A DNA stretch of 64,000 nucleotides from SZUA-265 sp965651905. GTDB lineage: Bacteria; Myxococcota_A; Polyangia; Polyangiales; Polyangiaceae. Positions 36,076 to 44,951 of this stretch are shown piece after piece. The position numbers and the translations under genes were made by a program. The stretch is taken from NCBI GenBank assembly GCA_965651905.1, contig CBFGUG010000023.1, positions 36,725 through 100,724 of the forward strand. Direction: 5' to 3'. The number at the start of each line of letters is the position of its first letter. The first letter of the stretch is position 1. The notes below the pieces were generated by a model. The model was not told the origin of the DNA, made no database searches, and saw only the letters and a list, made by a program, of their open reading frames with translations.

Positions 36076-36145
36076 CTGCGCTGCCGCAGAGTATCAAATC
36101 AATGTTGGCTTGTCGCCGAGCAGGGCGGAAGGTAGCCTGACGTCG

Positions 36146-37942
36146 ATGGCGAGGCTGGTGTTGGACACCCCGGAGGGAAAACAGGTCGTCGACCTGCGCC
36201 CCTACAACACCCTGGGTCGCCATCCAGGTAACTCGATTCAGGTGCTCGACCGGCTCGTCTCCAAGGAGCATTGCGTCATCAGCCAGCAGGAGCTCGAGTT
36301 CGTGCTGCGTGACCTGGACAGCCTGAACGGGACCTTCGTCAACGGCGAACGCCTGACCGCGCCGCACACGCTGAAGAACGGCGATCGCATTGGGCTCGGT
36401 TCACCCAAAGGCGAGATCAGCGGCATCTTCGAGTCCAACACGACGGCACGCGTCCCCGAGTTTCCGCAACAACCGCCAACCCCATACCCACATACGGGTT
36501 TCGGCACCTCCGCATGGCACAACGCGGGGATTCCGCCGCGGCTCGGCGGTCCTCTGCCCGTCGCGCCCGGCGCAACCCAACCCATCAAGCAGGCTCTCGC
36601 CGCCCAACAGGTCAATCGTCAGACCGGCGGTGGCACGCGCATCGACCTCAGCGATGCGATGGGCAAGGTGGGCGAGCAAGTCGATGCGACAGCGCTCGGC
36701 TTCCTGCCTTACGACCGCGTCGCCCAGGCGCCGCAACAGTTAGCCCAAGACTACGAACGCTTGCGCTTGTCGTACGAACTGTCGCGCGAGATCGCGCTAG
36801 AGCGTGACCTCAACAGCTTGCTGAACAAGATCTTGATGAGCGTGTTTCGCTTCATCGACGCCGACCGTGGAGTGATCTTCCTCAAGGACGAAACGGGTGA
36901 GTTGGTGCCGGGTGCGAGTTTGCTGCGCAGTGGTGCAACCGACGCCATCACCGTCTCGTCGACGATGTTGCGGCGGGTGATGGACACCAAGCAAACGGTG
37001 CTCACCCACGACGCCCCCGTCGACTTTCAGAACGAGAAGAGCAAGAGCCTGATCATGCAGCGCATCAGCTCGGCCATCGTGGCGCCGCTGCTGCACAAGG
37101 ATCAGTTGCTCGGAGTGTTGTGGCTCGACAGTCACACGCTCGCAAAGTTCCAAGTCAAGGATTTGGAGTTGGTCACCGCCATCGCTGCGCAGGCCGCGAT
37201 GTTCATCGAGATCAACATCCTGGGCAAGCAGGTCGAACAAGAGATCGTCGCGCGCGAGCACTTCTCACGGCTACTTTCACCCAACGTCGCCGAAAAGGTC
37301 ATGTCGGGGGAGATGGTCATCAAGCAAGGTGGCCAGCTCGTCGAGAACTGCACAGTCTTCAACTCGGACATTCGCGGCTTCACTCAAATGAGCGAAGGTG
37401 CCGACCCCCAAGCCATCGTCGAGATGTTGAACCAGTACTTCGAGGCGATGGTGGAATCGATCTTCGACTTCGATGGCACGCTCGACAAGTTCATGGGCGA
37501 CGGGATCATGGCGCTCTGGGGCGCGCCTGGTGAACACCCGGACAACGCCTACCGCTCGGTGTGTTGTGCGCTCGACCAAATGGCGCGGCTCGAGCAATTC
37601 AATCGAGAGCGCGCAGGCAGCAACCTCCCCGCGCTCTCGATTGGTGTCGGCATCCACACTGGGCGACTCGTGTCTGGCTACATCGGTAGCTCGCGCGCGC
37701 TCTCGTACACGGTGATCGGCGACACCGCGAACACCAGCGCGCGCTTGTGCGGCGTCGCGCAACCCGGGCAGATCTTGGTCAGCCAAGCTACGCTCGATCA
37801 ACTCGGCGGACGATTCGCGTACACCAAGCTGCCCGCGGTTTCCCTCAAGGGTAAGTCCGAGAACTTCCCTATCTTCCAGATTAACGCGCGCAACACGTCG
37901 GTCGCAGTGCCAGAAACGGTCGGCGCCCCGACGGATCGCTGA
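36146..37942 (+). CDS. FHA-GAF-adenylate cyclase (class III)
   Basis: ATG 36146 gives 598 residues. Residues 1-95 are an FHA domain (LGRHPGNSI with Arg25, SKEHCVIS with Ser39/His42, LDSLNGTFVNGERL), which reads phosphothreonine. Residues about 205-355 are a GAF domain. Residues about 385-560 are a class III cyclase domain with metal ligands Asp408 (FNSDIRGFT) and Asp452 (KFMGDGIMALWG). The base-selecting Lys448 and Asp526 point to ATP rather than GTP, and Asn529/Arg533 are the transition-state residues. It should make cAMP in response to a kinase signal and a GAF ligand. The linker 100-200 is disordered. Confidence 0.9.
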   Translation: MARLVLDTPEGKQVVDLRPYNTLGRHPGNSIQVLDRLVSKEHCVISQQELEFVLRDLDSLNGTFVNGERLTAPHTLKNGDRIGLGSPKGEISGIFESNTTARVPEFPQQPPTPYPHTGFGTSAWHNAGIPPRLGGPLPVAPGATQPIKQALAAQQVNRQTGGGTRIDLSDAMGKVGEQVDATALGFLPYDRVAQAPQQLAQDYERLRLSYELSREIALERDLNSLLNKILMSVFRFIDADRGVIFLKDETGELVPGASLLRSGATDAITVSSTMLRRVMDTKQTVLTHDAPVDFQNEKSKSLIMQRISSAIVAPLLHKDQLLGVLWLDSHTLAKFQVKDLELVTAIAAQAAMFIEINILGKQVEQEIVAREHFSRLLSPNVAEKVMSGEMVIKQGGQLVENCTVFNSDIRGFTQMSEGADPQAIVEMLNQYFEAMVESIFDFDGTLDKFMGDGIMALWGAPGEHPDNAYRSVCCALDQMARLEQFNRERAGSNLPALSIGVGIHTGRLVSGYIGSSRALSYTVIGDTANTSARLCGVAQPGQILVSQATLDQLGGRFAYTKLPAVSLKGKSENFPIFQINARNTSVAVPETVGAPTDR

Positions 37943-37953
37943 GACCGCAGAGG

Positions 37954-38256
37954 TCAGTCGTCGCCCGCCTTCGGCGACTCGGTTGATGCGTCCGATTTGG
38001 AGACGTCTTGGTCCCGCCCGACTTTGCTCTCTGGGTTTTCCTTTGGGCTTTCCTCTGGAGCGGGCTTCACTGGAATGGCCGTGAGCGTCTTGCCGAAAGG
38101 ATCGACGGGTTTGGTTTTCGGACTCACGGCGGGTGCTTCGACCGTTCGCGCAAACTCCAGCTTGCGCCGCTTCTCGCTCGCCGACTCACCACCGAGTTCT
38201 CGTCGGGGCTCTGTGCTTGGTTTGAAACCACCGCTATTGCTCTGGTCGCCGCTCAT
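37954..38256 (-). CDS. small disordered hypothetical protein
   Basis: A 100-residue highly polar product (SGDQSNSGGFKPSTEPRREL at the start, then Lys/Pro/Glu-rich), with no membrane segment or motif. An AGAGA stretch stands directly before the ATG. It is convergent with the cyclase gene, 11 bp away. The low-complexity composition makes the call uncertain; frames on the other strand here are no better. Confidence 0.4.
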   Translation of the reverse strand: MSGDQSNSGGFKPSTEPRRELGGESASEKRRKLEFARTVEAPAVSPKTKPVDPFGKTLTAIPVKPAPEESPKENPESKVGRDQDVSKSDASTESPKAGDD

Positions 38257-38405
38257 TCTCTAGACCCGCTCTGGCGCAGGAACGCTCGACACGTCACCCA
38301 GGGTGATTCGTCCGATCACTTCGCAGTGTCGCCGCAAACGCCTCGACCTGCAACCCGCCAGAAACCAGTCATCACCTATCGTCACGCTCAAGAAGCTCTT
38401 GCGGC

Positions 38406-38435
38406 TTGACGCTGCGAAAACCCTGGGGCTAGATT
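38406..38435 (+). promoter_or_regulatory. candidate sigma-70-like promoter of gap
   Basis: TTGACG at 38406-38411 and TAGATT at 38430-38435 are separated by 18 bp, about 180 bp upstream of the gap ATG. The rest of the 360-bp spacer 38257-38616 holds no gene that I can support. Confidence 0.45.
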
Positions 38436-38616
38436 CCCCGCGATTTTGGCTCGGCCCAATACCCGAACCGCGTAACAGCACCCAGCGAACATCTCGCGAG
38501 CAAACATCCGCGTCACGGGTACATCGAACCAGCGCCGAACCCAGCTGCACGAAATGACAGCGAGTTCGATCATCGAACGCCGCCGAAGCTCAGACACCAC
38601 AATAAGGAGAATCATC

Positions 38617-39633
38617 ATGGCTACCAAAGTTGGCATCAATGGCTTCGGCCGAATCGGGCGCTGCGTGCTGCGCTCTCTGTACGAGCGTGGACTCACGGAC
38701 ATCGAGGTCGTCGGCATCAACGACCTGACCGACGCCAGTGTACTGGCCCATCTGCTCAAGTACGATTCGGTCCACCGCACGTTCAAGGCCGCAAGCGTCG
38801 ACTCGAACGCCGATGGGCTGGTCGTGGGCGGCAAGCCCATTCGTGTCACCTCAGTGCGTAACCCCGCCGAAATTCCCTGGAAGGAAATGGGCGCCGACAT
38901 CGTGCTCGAGTGCACGGGTCTGTTCACCTCTGGCGAGGCAGCGGGCGCGCACCTGAAAGCGGGCGCGAGCAAGGTCATCATCAGCGCCCCCGCCAAAGAC
39001 CACGACCTCACCGTCGTGATGGGCGTCAACCAGGACAAATACGACGGCTCCAAGCACAACGTGATCTCGAACGGATCCTGCACCACCAACTGCCTGGCTC
39101 CCGTCGCCAAGGTGCTGCTCGACAAGTTCGGCATCGAGCGCGGCTTGATGACCACGGTTCACGCCTACACGAACGACCAGAACTTGCTCGATCTGCCGCA
39201 CAAGAAAGACCTGCGTCGCGCTCGTGCTGCGGCCGTCAGCATGATTCCGACCAGCACGGGCGCAGCCAAAGCGGTCGCCGAGGTGATTCCCGAGCTCGCT
39301 GGCAAGTTCCACGGCAGCGCAATCCGCGTTCCTACCGTCGACGTGTCACTCGTGGACCTCACCGTGGTCACGGACAAGTCCGTCACGGTCGACGCGATCA
39401 ATGCAGCCATGAAGGAAGCCTCGGAAGCGCCTGGCTCCAAGGGTTACCTCTACTACTGCGACGAGCCGCTGGTCTCCTCCGACTTCATCGGCCACCCTGG
39501 CTCCAGCATTTTCGACGCCACCCAGACGCTGACCATGGGTGACAAGTTCGCCAAGGTGTTCTCTTGGTACGACAATGAGTGGGGCTTCTCCAATCGCATG
39601 TTGGACCTGATCCAACTGGTGACGAGCAAGTAA
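38617..39633 (+). CDS. gap: glyceraldehyde-3-phosphate dehydrogenase
   Basis: ATG 38617 has AAGGAGA at ideal distance and starts the canonical KVGINGFGRIGR. The catalytic Cys155 is in SNGSCTTNCLAPVAK and His182 in TTVHAYTNDQ. The length of 338 residues and the end SWYDNEWGFSNRMLDL are typical of phosphorylating NAD-dependent GAPDH. It oxidises glyceraldehyde 3-phosphate to 1,3-bisphosphoglycerate. The frame is open further upstream, but the Shine-Dalgarno site decides the start. It is the first gene of a gap / PGK-like / tpiA / secG cluster. Confidence 0.96.
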   Translation: MATKVGINGFGRIGRCVLRSLYERGLTDIEVVGINDLTDASVLAHLLKYDSVHRTFKAASVDSNADGLVVGGKPIRVTSVRNPAEIPWKEMGADIVLECTGLFTSGEAAGAHLKAGASKVIISAPAKDHDLTVVMGVNQDKYDGSKHNVISNGSCTTNCLAPVAKVLLDKFGIERGLMTTVHAYTNDQNLLDLPHKKDLRRARAAAVSMIPTSTGAAKAVAEVIPELAGKFHGSAIRVPTVDVSLVDLTVVTDKSVTVDAINAAMKEASEAPGSKGYLYYCDEPLVSSDFIGHPGSSIFDATQTLTMGDKFAKVFSWYDNEWGFSNRMLDLIQLVTSK

Positions 39634-39755
39634 GCGCTGCATCAGCGGCACTACGAGCCCGACCTCGGGCTTCGGCGCGACCACGGCGCCAACGGTTGCC
39701 CTTCAGCGAGTTCGTCTCGCTGGGGGGCACTGGTTTATGGGCAGGAGCAAAAGGC

Positions 39756-41042
39756 ATGCTGCAATACGACGACATCGAAGAGTTGGCTGCACTCGAGGTA
39801 GAGGGCCGACGTGTGTTCGTGCGCGCAGATTTCGACGGCGCCCTCGACGCACGCGGTGAACTGCTGGACGACGCCAAGTTGATGGCGGCTGCGCCCACGC
39901 TGCGCTGGCTCCTCGCGCGGGAAGCTCGTGTGGTGCTGGCGGCACACCTCGGACCGACGAAGCGACCTCCAAACCCGAGTATCGAGGCCTGCGGTGCGCG
40001 ACTCGCGGAGCTGCTGAACGTCGAGATTGCGATCCCCGACGAAAACCTGGGGCCAATGGCCGACAAATTGATGGCTGAGCAGCGCCCTAAGCAACTTCTG
40101 TTGCTCAACAATCTCGCGGACGACGACGGCGAGTTGCAGGCCGACGAGGACTACGCGCGAAAGTTGTCGGCTCCCGTCGACATCTACGTCGCGGACGGCC
40201 TGTTCGCGTCCGAGCGGTTCGCCTCTCTCACCTTGCTCCCGAAACTGTGCGAAGCGCGGGTCATGGGGCTACGTCTGCAAGCAGAGCTCTCCCAACTCAA
40301 GGCGGTCTCGGACGCGGGCGCGGGGACGACCTGGGTATTCAACGGCAGCTTCTCGGAGCGTCGCGTTGCCCTGGAACGCGCACTCGAGCGCAGGGGGCGC
40401 GTCCTGACGGGTGCGAAGTTGGGAGCGACGCTGCTCGCCGCTACTGGCGGCCGCAGCCGACCGTGTCCAGAGGATGAACGCGAGATGTCCCGCGTCGCCC
40501 GTTGGTTGGGTGAGGCGAAGGACGCAGGCATGCAGATCGTTCTGCCCAAGGACTGGTCGTGCAAGACTAACGGCGAGCTCCTGGAGCGGAACCTGGACGA
40601 CGTCACGCCGCGTGACGTCATCGTCGACCTGGGTAGTCGTACCCTCGAAGAGTATGTGGAAGCCATCACGCGTGCGTCCCGCGTCGCACTCATCGACAGC
40701 GTCGGCTCCGACGAACGTCAACTGCACGGCACGCGGCGCTTGATTGCGGCGACGAAAACCCGACATGCGGGGAGTTACATCCTGGCCGACTCGGCCTCGT
40801 CCGCGATTCTTCGTGAGTCGGCGGCGGATGAAGCGGTAGCGACCGCAGAGACCGCTGCGGCAGCCTCAGCCTCGCCCGACCAACCAGGCGATGCGCCACA
40901 ACCCAGCGACGCAGATCAACTGGCGGAGCCACCGCGTCGAGCGAAAGCAGCCGCCTTCGTCTCGACTGCTCGGCAAGCGGTCTTGATGGCGCTGCGTGGT
41001 GAGAAACTGCCTGCGCTCGACGCATTGCGCATACCTCGCTGA
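39756..41042 (+). CDS. phosphoglycerate kinase homologue with degenerate active site (probable pseudoenzyme)
   Basis: ATG 39756 gives 428 residues that align end to end with PGK. The start ALEVEGRRVFVRADFDGAL matches the RVDFN region, APTLRWLL matches the next helix, VDIYVADGLF matches VNDAFG, and the end GEKLPALDALRI matches the PGK C-terminus. The functional motifs are gone. The Asn of RVDFN is Asp27; HLGRP is HLGPT (64-68); ENLRF is NNLAD (118-122); GGAK is FNGSFSE (195-201); WNGPMGVFE is IDSVGSDE (313-320); GGGDS is LADSAS (343-348); and GGGASL is TARQAVL (404-410). An Ala-rich insertion (about 356-400) is also unusual. It sits exactly where pgk normally lies, between gap and tpiA. A catalytic role is unlikely. 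Confidence 0.8.
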   Translation: MLQYDDIEELAALEVEGRRVFVRADFDGALDARGELLDDAKLMAAAPTLRWLLAREARVVLAAHLGPTKRPPNPSIEACGARLAELLNVEIAIPDENLGPMADKLMAEQRPKQLLLLNNLADDDGELQADEDYARKLSAPVDIYVADGLFASERFASLTLLPKLCEARVMGLRLQAELSQLKAVSDAGAGTTWVFNGSFSERRVALERALERRGRVLTGAKLGATLLAATGGRSRPCPEDEREMSRVARWLGEAKDAGMQIVLPKDWSCKTNGELLERNLDDVTPRDVIVDLGSRTLEEYVEAITRASRVALIDSVGSDERQLHGTRRLIAATKTRHAGSYILADSASSAILRESAADEAVATAETAAAASASPDQPGDAPQPSDADQLAEPPRRAKAAAFVSTARQAVLMALRGEKLPALDALRIPR

Positions 41043-41151
41043 AACTCTCTGCCTCAGCGACGTCGTGTTCCGCCGGGCCCCGCGCGTGGCAGCTGCAAAT
41101 CGTACGGATTTTGTGTGGTCAACGCTCGGCGACCCAAAGTAGAAGGGCCGC

Positions 41152-41907
41152 ATGACTGAGCGAAAGCGGCCCCTGATCGCGGGCAACTGGAAAATGAATC
41201 AAGGCACGAGCGCGGGCCGTGACTTGGCGCGGGCCGTGGCAGCCCAGGCGAGCAAAGCACCGAATGCCGATTTGGTGGTGGCGCCTCCGTTCGTCATCTT
41301 GGCGGCAGTTGCCGCCGAACTACAGGACAGTCCCGTGCAAGTCGCCGCCCAGAACATGCACGAACAACCCAGCGGTGCCTTCACTGGCGAAGTCAGCTCG
41401 GAGATGCTCCGCGACGCGGGCTGCTCGTGGGTGATCCTCGGGCACAGCGAGCGACGCCAATACTTCGGCGAAACGGACGCGGGCGTCGCCGCCAAGACGA
41501 AAGCTGCACTAGCGGCGGGGCTTCGGCCCATCGTGTGCGTCGGCGAGACGCTGGAGGAGCGCGAAGCTGGCAAGACGATGGAAGTCGTGTCGCGACAACT
41601 CGGCGCGTTCATCGAGCATCTGCGTTCCCAGCCGGGCGTCGCCGTGATCGCGTACGAGCCCGTATGGGCCATCGGGACCGGCAAAGTCGCGACCCCAGCG
41701 CAAGCGCAAGAAGTACACGCAGCGATCCGCGCCCAGCTTCGCACCGCAAGCCCCGACCTGGCGGAGCAGACGCGAGTTCTCTACGGCGGCAGCGTCAAGC
41801 CCAGCAACGCAGCTGAGCTGCTCGGCTGCGAAGACATCGACGGCGCGCTCGTTGGCGGGGCATCCCTCGACGCCGAAGGCTTCGTTCAGATCGCCGCCGC
41901 GGGCTGA
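41152..41907 (+). CDS. tpiA: triosephosphate isomerase
   Basis: A 251-residue protein with all active-site features: AGNWKMN (Asn12, Lys14), the electrophilic His in VILGHSERRQYF, the catalytic Glu in AYEPVWAIGTG and the phosphate-binding LYGGSVKPSNA and GALVGGASLDA. It interconverts dihydroxyacetone phosphate and glyceraldehyde 3-phosphate. Unlike the neighbouring PGK homologue it is fully conserved. The gene lies 109 bp downstream of that homologue and 235 bp upstream of secG on the same strand. Confidence 0.97.
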   Translation: MTERKRPLIAGNWKMNQGTSAGRDLARAVAAQASKAPNADLVVAPPFVILAAVAAELQDSPVQVAAQNMHEQPSGAFTGEVSSEMLRDAGCSWVILGHSERRQYFGETDAGVAAKTKAALAAGLRPIVCVGETLEEREAGKTMEVVSRQLGAFIEHLRSQPGVAVIAYEPVWAIGTGKVATPAQAQEVHAAIRAQLRTASPDLAEQTRVLYGGSVKPSNAAELLGCEDIDGALVGGASLDAEGFVQIAAAG

Positions 41908-42142
41908 ACTGCCCCGAGGAAAGTGACGATCAACTCGATCAGACCCGTCGAAATTGCCTCGAGGGCCATCCCGGTCGCCCAGCAACAGGCCACGTCCGGC
42001 CCGCTAGCCCAGCGGGTCGGATCTGTACCATACGCGTCTGGCGTGTTACGGCGCGAGCGCCTATAGCACCACCCCTCGCTCCCAAGGGCACGACTGCGGT
42101 CTCCCCAGGCACGGCGAGGCAATCACCGCGACCCGAACGACA

Positions 42143-43003
42143 ATGCTCGACTTCTTCGAAACTCCGCTGACGGTACTCCACATCTTCGTGGCCTTCTTTC
42201 TGATCCTGGTGATCTTGATTCAGCCGGGAAAGAGCGGAGGAATTGGCGCGGCTCTGGGCGGTGCGGGTGCTCAGCAGGTGTTCGGCGGGCGCGGCGCGGG
42301 TAACTTCCTGTCGCGCATCACTTGGGTCAGCGCAGCCGTGTTCTTTCTGACCAGCATGGCGCTGGCGTACCTGTCGTCGTCAGCTGACGACAGTTTGGCA
42401 GCGCGTACCCAAGACGTGATTCAGCTGCCCGCGGTCGCGACGGGAAACGACGCTCCCGCGACGGATGAGGCCGCGGGTAGCGGCTCAGAAGAAACGGCCC
42501 CCGCCGCTGATGACAGCTCGGAAGCCAGCGAAAGCTCTGAACCTACGGCTGACGACGCGACCGCGACAGACGACGCCCAAGAAGCATTGGAAGACGACTC
42601 AGCCGCCGAAGTCACCGAAGGCAGCGAGACCCCAACCGAGCCCGAGCCCGAGCCAACCGAGCCCGAGACAGCTGGGCCCGAGACGCCAGAGCCGCCCGCG
42701 GCACCCGCGGCCAAGCCAACCCCCGCTCCCCTGCCGACCCAGCCTTCTCCGCGCAGTCCAGTAGCGCCTCTGCCCCAAAAGCCTGAACCAGCTGCGCCTG
42801 CAGCCCCCAAGCCTACGGCAGCCAAGCCCACACCAACTCCCGTCAAGCCAGCATCGACGGCGTCCGCGCCAAAGGCTCCGACTTCTCAGGCTCCCGCACC
42901 CCAGGCTCCCGCACCCCAGGCACCTGCTCCGAACGCTGCGCCCAAGGCGCCCGCTCCCGTCGCGCCTCCAGCCACTCCAGCGCCAGCCACGCCCGCGCAG
43001 TGA
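42143..43003 (+). CDS. secG: preprotein translocase subunit SecG with a Pro/Ala/Glu-rich tail
   Basis: Residues 1-80 are a normal SecG: membrane helix 1 (LTVLHIFVAFFLILVILIQ), the conserved cytoplasmic loop PGKSGGIGAALGGAG with QQVFGGRGAG, and membrane helix 2 (WVSAAVFFLTSMALAYL). SecG assists SecYE in protein export. The remaining about 200 residues, which normal SecG lacks, are acidic (Glu/Asp/Ser/Thr) and then a Pro/Ala-rich segment containing a 15-bp tandem repeat. With both termini in the periplasm, as in SecG topology, the tail would extend outside the inner membrane. It overlaps the next gene by GTGA. Confidence 0.9.
   Translation: MLDFFETPLTVLHIFVAFFLILVILIQPGKSGGIGAALGGAGAQQVFGGRGAGNFLSRITWVSAAVFFLTSMALAYLSSSADDSLAARTQDVIQLPAVATGNDAPATDEAAGSGSEETAPAADDSSEASESSEPTADDATATDDAQEALEDDSAAEVTEGSETPTEPEPEPTEPETAGPETPEPPAAPAAKPTPAPLPTQPSPRSPVAPLPQKPEPAAPAAPKPTAAKPTPTPVKPASTASAPKAPTSQAPAPQAPAPQAPAPNAAPKAPAPVAPPATPAPATPAQ
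42887..42931 (+). repeat. 15-bp tandem repeat inside the SecG tail
   Basis: Two exact copies of CAGGCTCCCGCACCC (42887-42901, 42902-42916) and a third degenerate copy (42917-42931) encode QAPAP units in the Pro/Ala tail. Confidence 0.85.
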
Positions 43004-44502
43004 ACGCCTTTGCTGCGGAGCCTCGCAGCATGTTTGGCGTCGCGTTACGCCGTTGGGCGCTTCCCGTCGCCGCCGTTGTTTTCGTCAGATTGCTCGCCAC
43101 AGCCGTCGCGGTCGCGATGGGCTTTTTCGCGATCAGCGACGACGACTTCGCGCGCGTGGTGATCGCCCAGAGCTTCGCACACGACGCCTCGTTCGATCCG
43201 AGTGGCAGCAGCTGGCTGCCTTTACCGTTTTGGGTGAACGGTCTGGCAATGAAGATTTTCGGCGCGGACTTTGCGGTGGCCCGAGCAGTTTCGGTCGTGC
43301 TCTCGCTTGCGGGCGCCGCGGCCATGTTGCTAGCGGGTACGTGGCTGGGCCTCGATCGCACTAGCGCAGTCATCGCAGGCCTACTGGGAGCGATGCTGCC
43401 GCATGCCGTGTGGCTCAACTACGCGACCGTGCCCGAGGGGTTGACGGCGATCTCGTGTGTCCTCGCCATTGCCAGCCTGGCTCGAGACTCGGCTCGCGTG
43501 CGCTCTGCGGGCGTCGGGTTCGTGACCGTGGCGTGCTTGTGTCGCTACGAAGCTTGGGCGATTGCGGCGATCCTCGCCGCGTTCAACGCGCTGGATGGCC
43601 TGCGAACGCATCGGGCAAACTTGGCGCTTTTGGCGGTCGCGAGTCTGCTGGGGCCTGTCGCGTGGTTGGTGCATGGCGGGGTCAATCACGGCGACCCGCT
43701 TTTTTTCGTCGAACGCGTCGCAGGTTACCGCCGTATGTTGGGGCGCTCCCCCGCCAGCTTGCTCGAATCAGTCTTCAACTACCCACTAGTGCTGATCCGT
43801 GCAGAGCCGGAGTTGATGCTTTCGGCACTGCTCTTGCTCATCCCGGGCGTGCGCCGCGCACATACCCCCGAGTTGCGTGGCGGGCTGCAGCGCGCGTTGC
43901 TGGCAGGGGCAGGCCTGCTCGCGTTTCTGGTCTGGGGCGATCTGAGTGACGGCGCGCCGACGCACCACCCCGAACGTCCGCTACTGACGCTGTGGTTGCT
44001 GTTGTGTCTGGCACTGGGAGCTGCAATTCCTACGCTCTTGACGCGACACCCTCGGGCACTGGCGGCGCTCGGCTTGTGCGTCGTGGGTCTTTCTACGATC
44101 CGCTCGTGGTTCACACATCGGGACGCCTTCATCGATCGCTCGAGTGAGCTGGCGATCGGCGAAGAAGCTCGACGACAAATGGGCGCGAGTGAACGCCTAC
44201 TGGTCGACGTTGGAGACTACGGCTACTTCGCAGTCATCGCAGGCCTCGCGGAGCCATGGCGTGCGTCAGGCATCGCCGAGGGCGATCCGCGTCATCCGAA
44301 GCGAGACTTCGCGTCCGCCCAAGCGCGCTGTCGCTACTACCTCGAGCAACACCGCGCCCAGTGGCTCGTCGTGCCGCGAAGAGCTAGCGAAGAGCGCAAC
44401 TGCGATGGCGCGGAATTACGAGCCAAAGTCGGGCCCCTCGTGCTGCTGCGGGTGCCCCCGCCGTCCGTCGCTGCAATACACGTCCGTACCCCAGGCGATT
44501 GA
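43000..44502 (+). CDS. GT-C fold membrane glycosyltransferase (GT39/ArnT-like)
   Basis: A 500-residue integral membrane protein with about ten hydrophobic segments up to residue 370 and a small soluble C-terminal part. After the first helix is AISDDDFARV (Asp47-49), the acidic motif of GT-C enzymes. The order of loops (WLPLPFWVNGLAMKIFG, then NYATVPEGLTAIS) resembles PMT/ArnT-type mannosyl or arabinosyl transferases using lipid-linked sugars. The acceptor is unknown. The start overlaps the secG stop by four bases (GTGA), so it is cotranscribed. ATG 43030 is an alternative. Confidence 0.7.
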   Translation: MNAFAAEPRSMFGVALRRWALPVAAVVFVRLLATAVAVAMGFFAISDDDFARVVIAQSFAHDASFDPSGSSWLPLPFWVNGLAMKIFGADFAVARAVSVVLSLAGAAAMLLAGTWLGLDRTSAVIAGLLGAMLPHAVWLNYATVPEGLTAISCVLAIASLARDSARVRSAGVGFVTVACLCRYEAWAIAAILAAFNALDGLRTHRANLALLAVASLLGPVAWLVHGGVNHGDPLFFVERVAGYRRMLGRSPASLLESVFNYPLVLIRAEPELMLSALLLLIPGVRRAHTPELRGGLQRALLAGAGLLAFLVWGDLSDGAPTHHPERPLLTLWLLLCLALGAAIPTLLTRHPRALAALGLCVVGLSTIRSWFTHRDAFIDRSSELAIGEEARRQMGASERLLVDVGDYGYFAVIAGLAEPWRASGIAEGDPRHPKRDFASAQARCRYYLEQHRAQWLVVPRRASEERNCDGAELRAKVGPLVLLRVPPPSVAAIHVRTPGD

Positions 44503-44623
44503 CCCTGCCGATGCGGCGCTCGGCGGGTGCTGCAAGTCACCGTCTGCGAGTGCCCGCAGTCGCCGGCCAACGCATCAGGGCCAGAATCTCGCCCCGAACC
44601 GCGTCAGAGACTAGGCTGCGGGC

Positions 44624-44917
44624 GTGTTCAGTCTGGGCAAAAGGGCTCTCGAAGCCGTGATCTTGCTTGCCGCGCTGTACACGTTCGTGTTCGTGCCGCT
44701 GGGTGAGCGCACGCTCTGGCAGCACACCCGGGCCATTTTCTCGACGCCCGAAGCGCAGCGCGCGGGGCGCGAGCTGACGCAGGCGGGTGGTCGCATGCTC
44801 CACGAGCTCACGGACTTCGAGCCGCAGCCCGTGCGTGGAGAGCCCAAAGTGCCGGAACTGGCGACGACGAAACGGCTGGAACCCGCCTTGGATGCTGGCG
44901 TGCCCACCGCGCCCTGA
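44624..44917 (+). CDS. small single-pass membrane protein, hypothetical
   Basis: A 97-residue product with a GTG start. Residues 8-25 (ALEAVILLAALYTFVFVPLG) form one membrane helix, and the rest is a polar helix plus a Pro-rich end. The composition is consistent with a real membrane protein. It lies 121 bp downstream of the glycosyltransferase on the same strand and convergent with cobQ. No family was recognised. Confidence 0.55.
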   Translation: MFSLGKRALEAVILLAALYTFVFVPLGERTLWQHTRAIFSTPEAQRAGRELTQAGGRMLHELTDFEPQPVRGEPKVPELATTKRLEPALDAGVPTAP

Positions 44918-44951
44918 ACTCCTCACAGCGGACATCACGACGCCTACACGC

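Noticed and set aside
41886..42122. 78-codon minus-strand frame between tpiA and secG with a hydrophobic end
   Set aside because: The start has no ribosome site, the first half is Arg/Trp-rich shadow and it overlaps the tpiA end.
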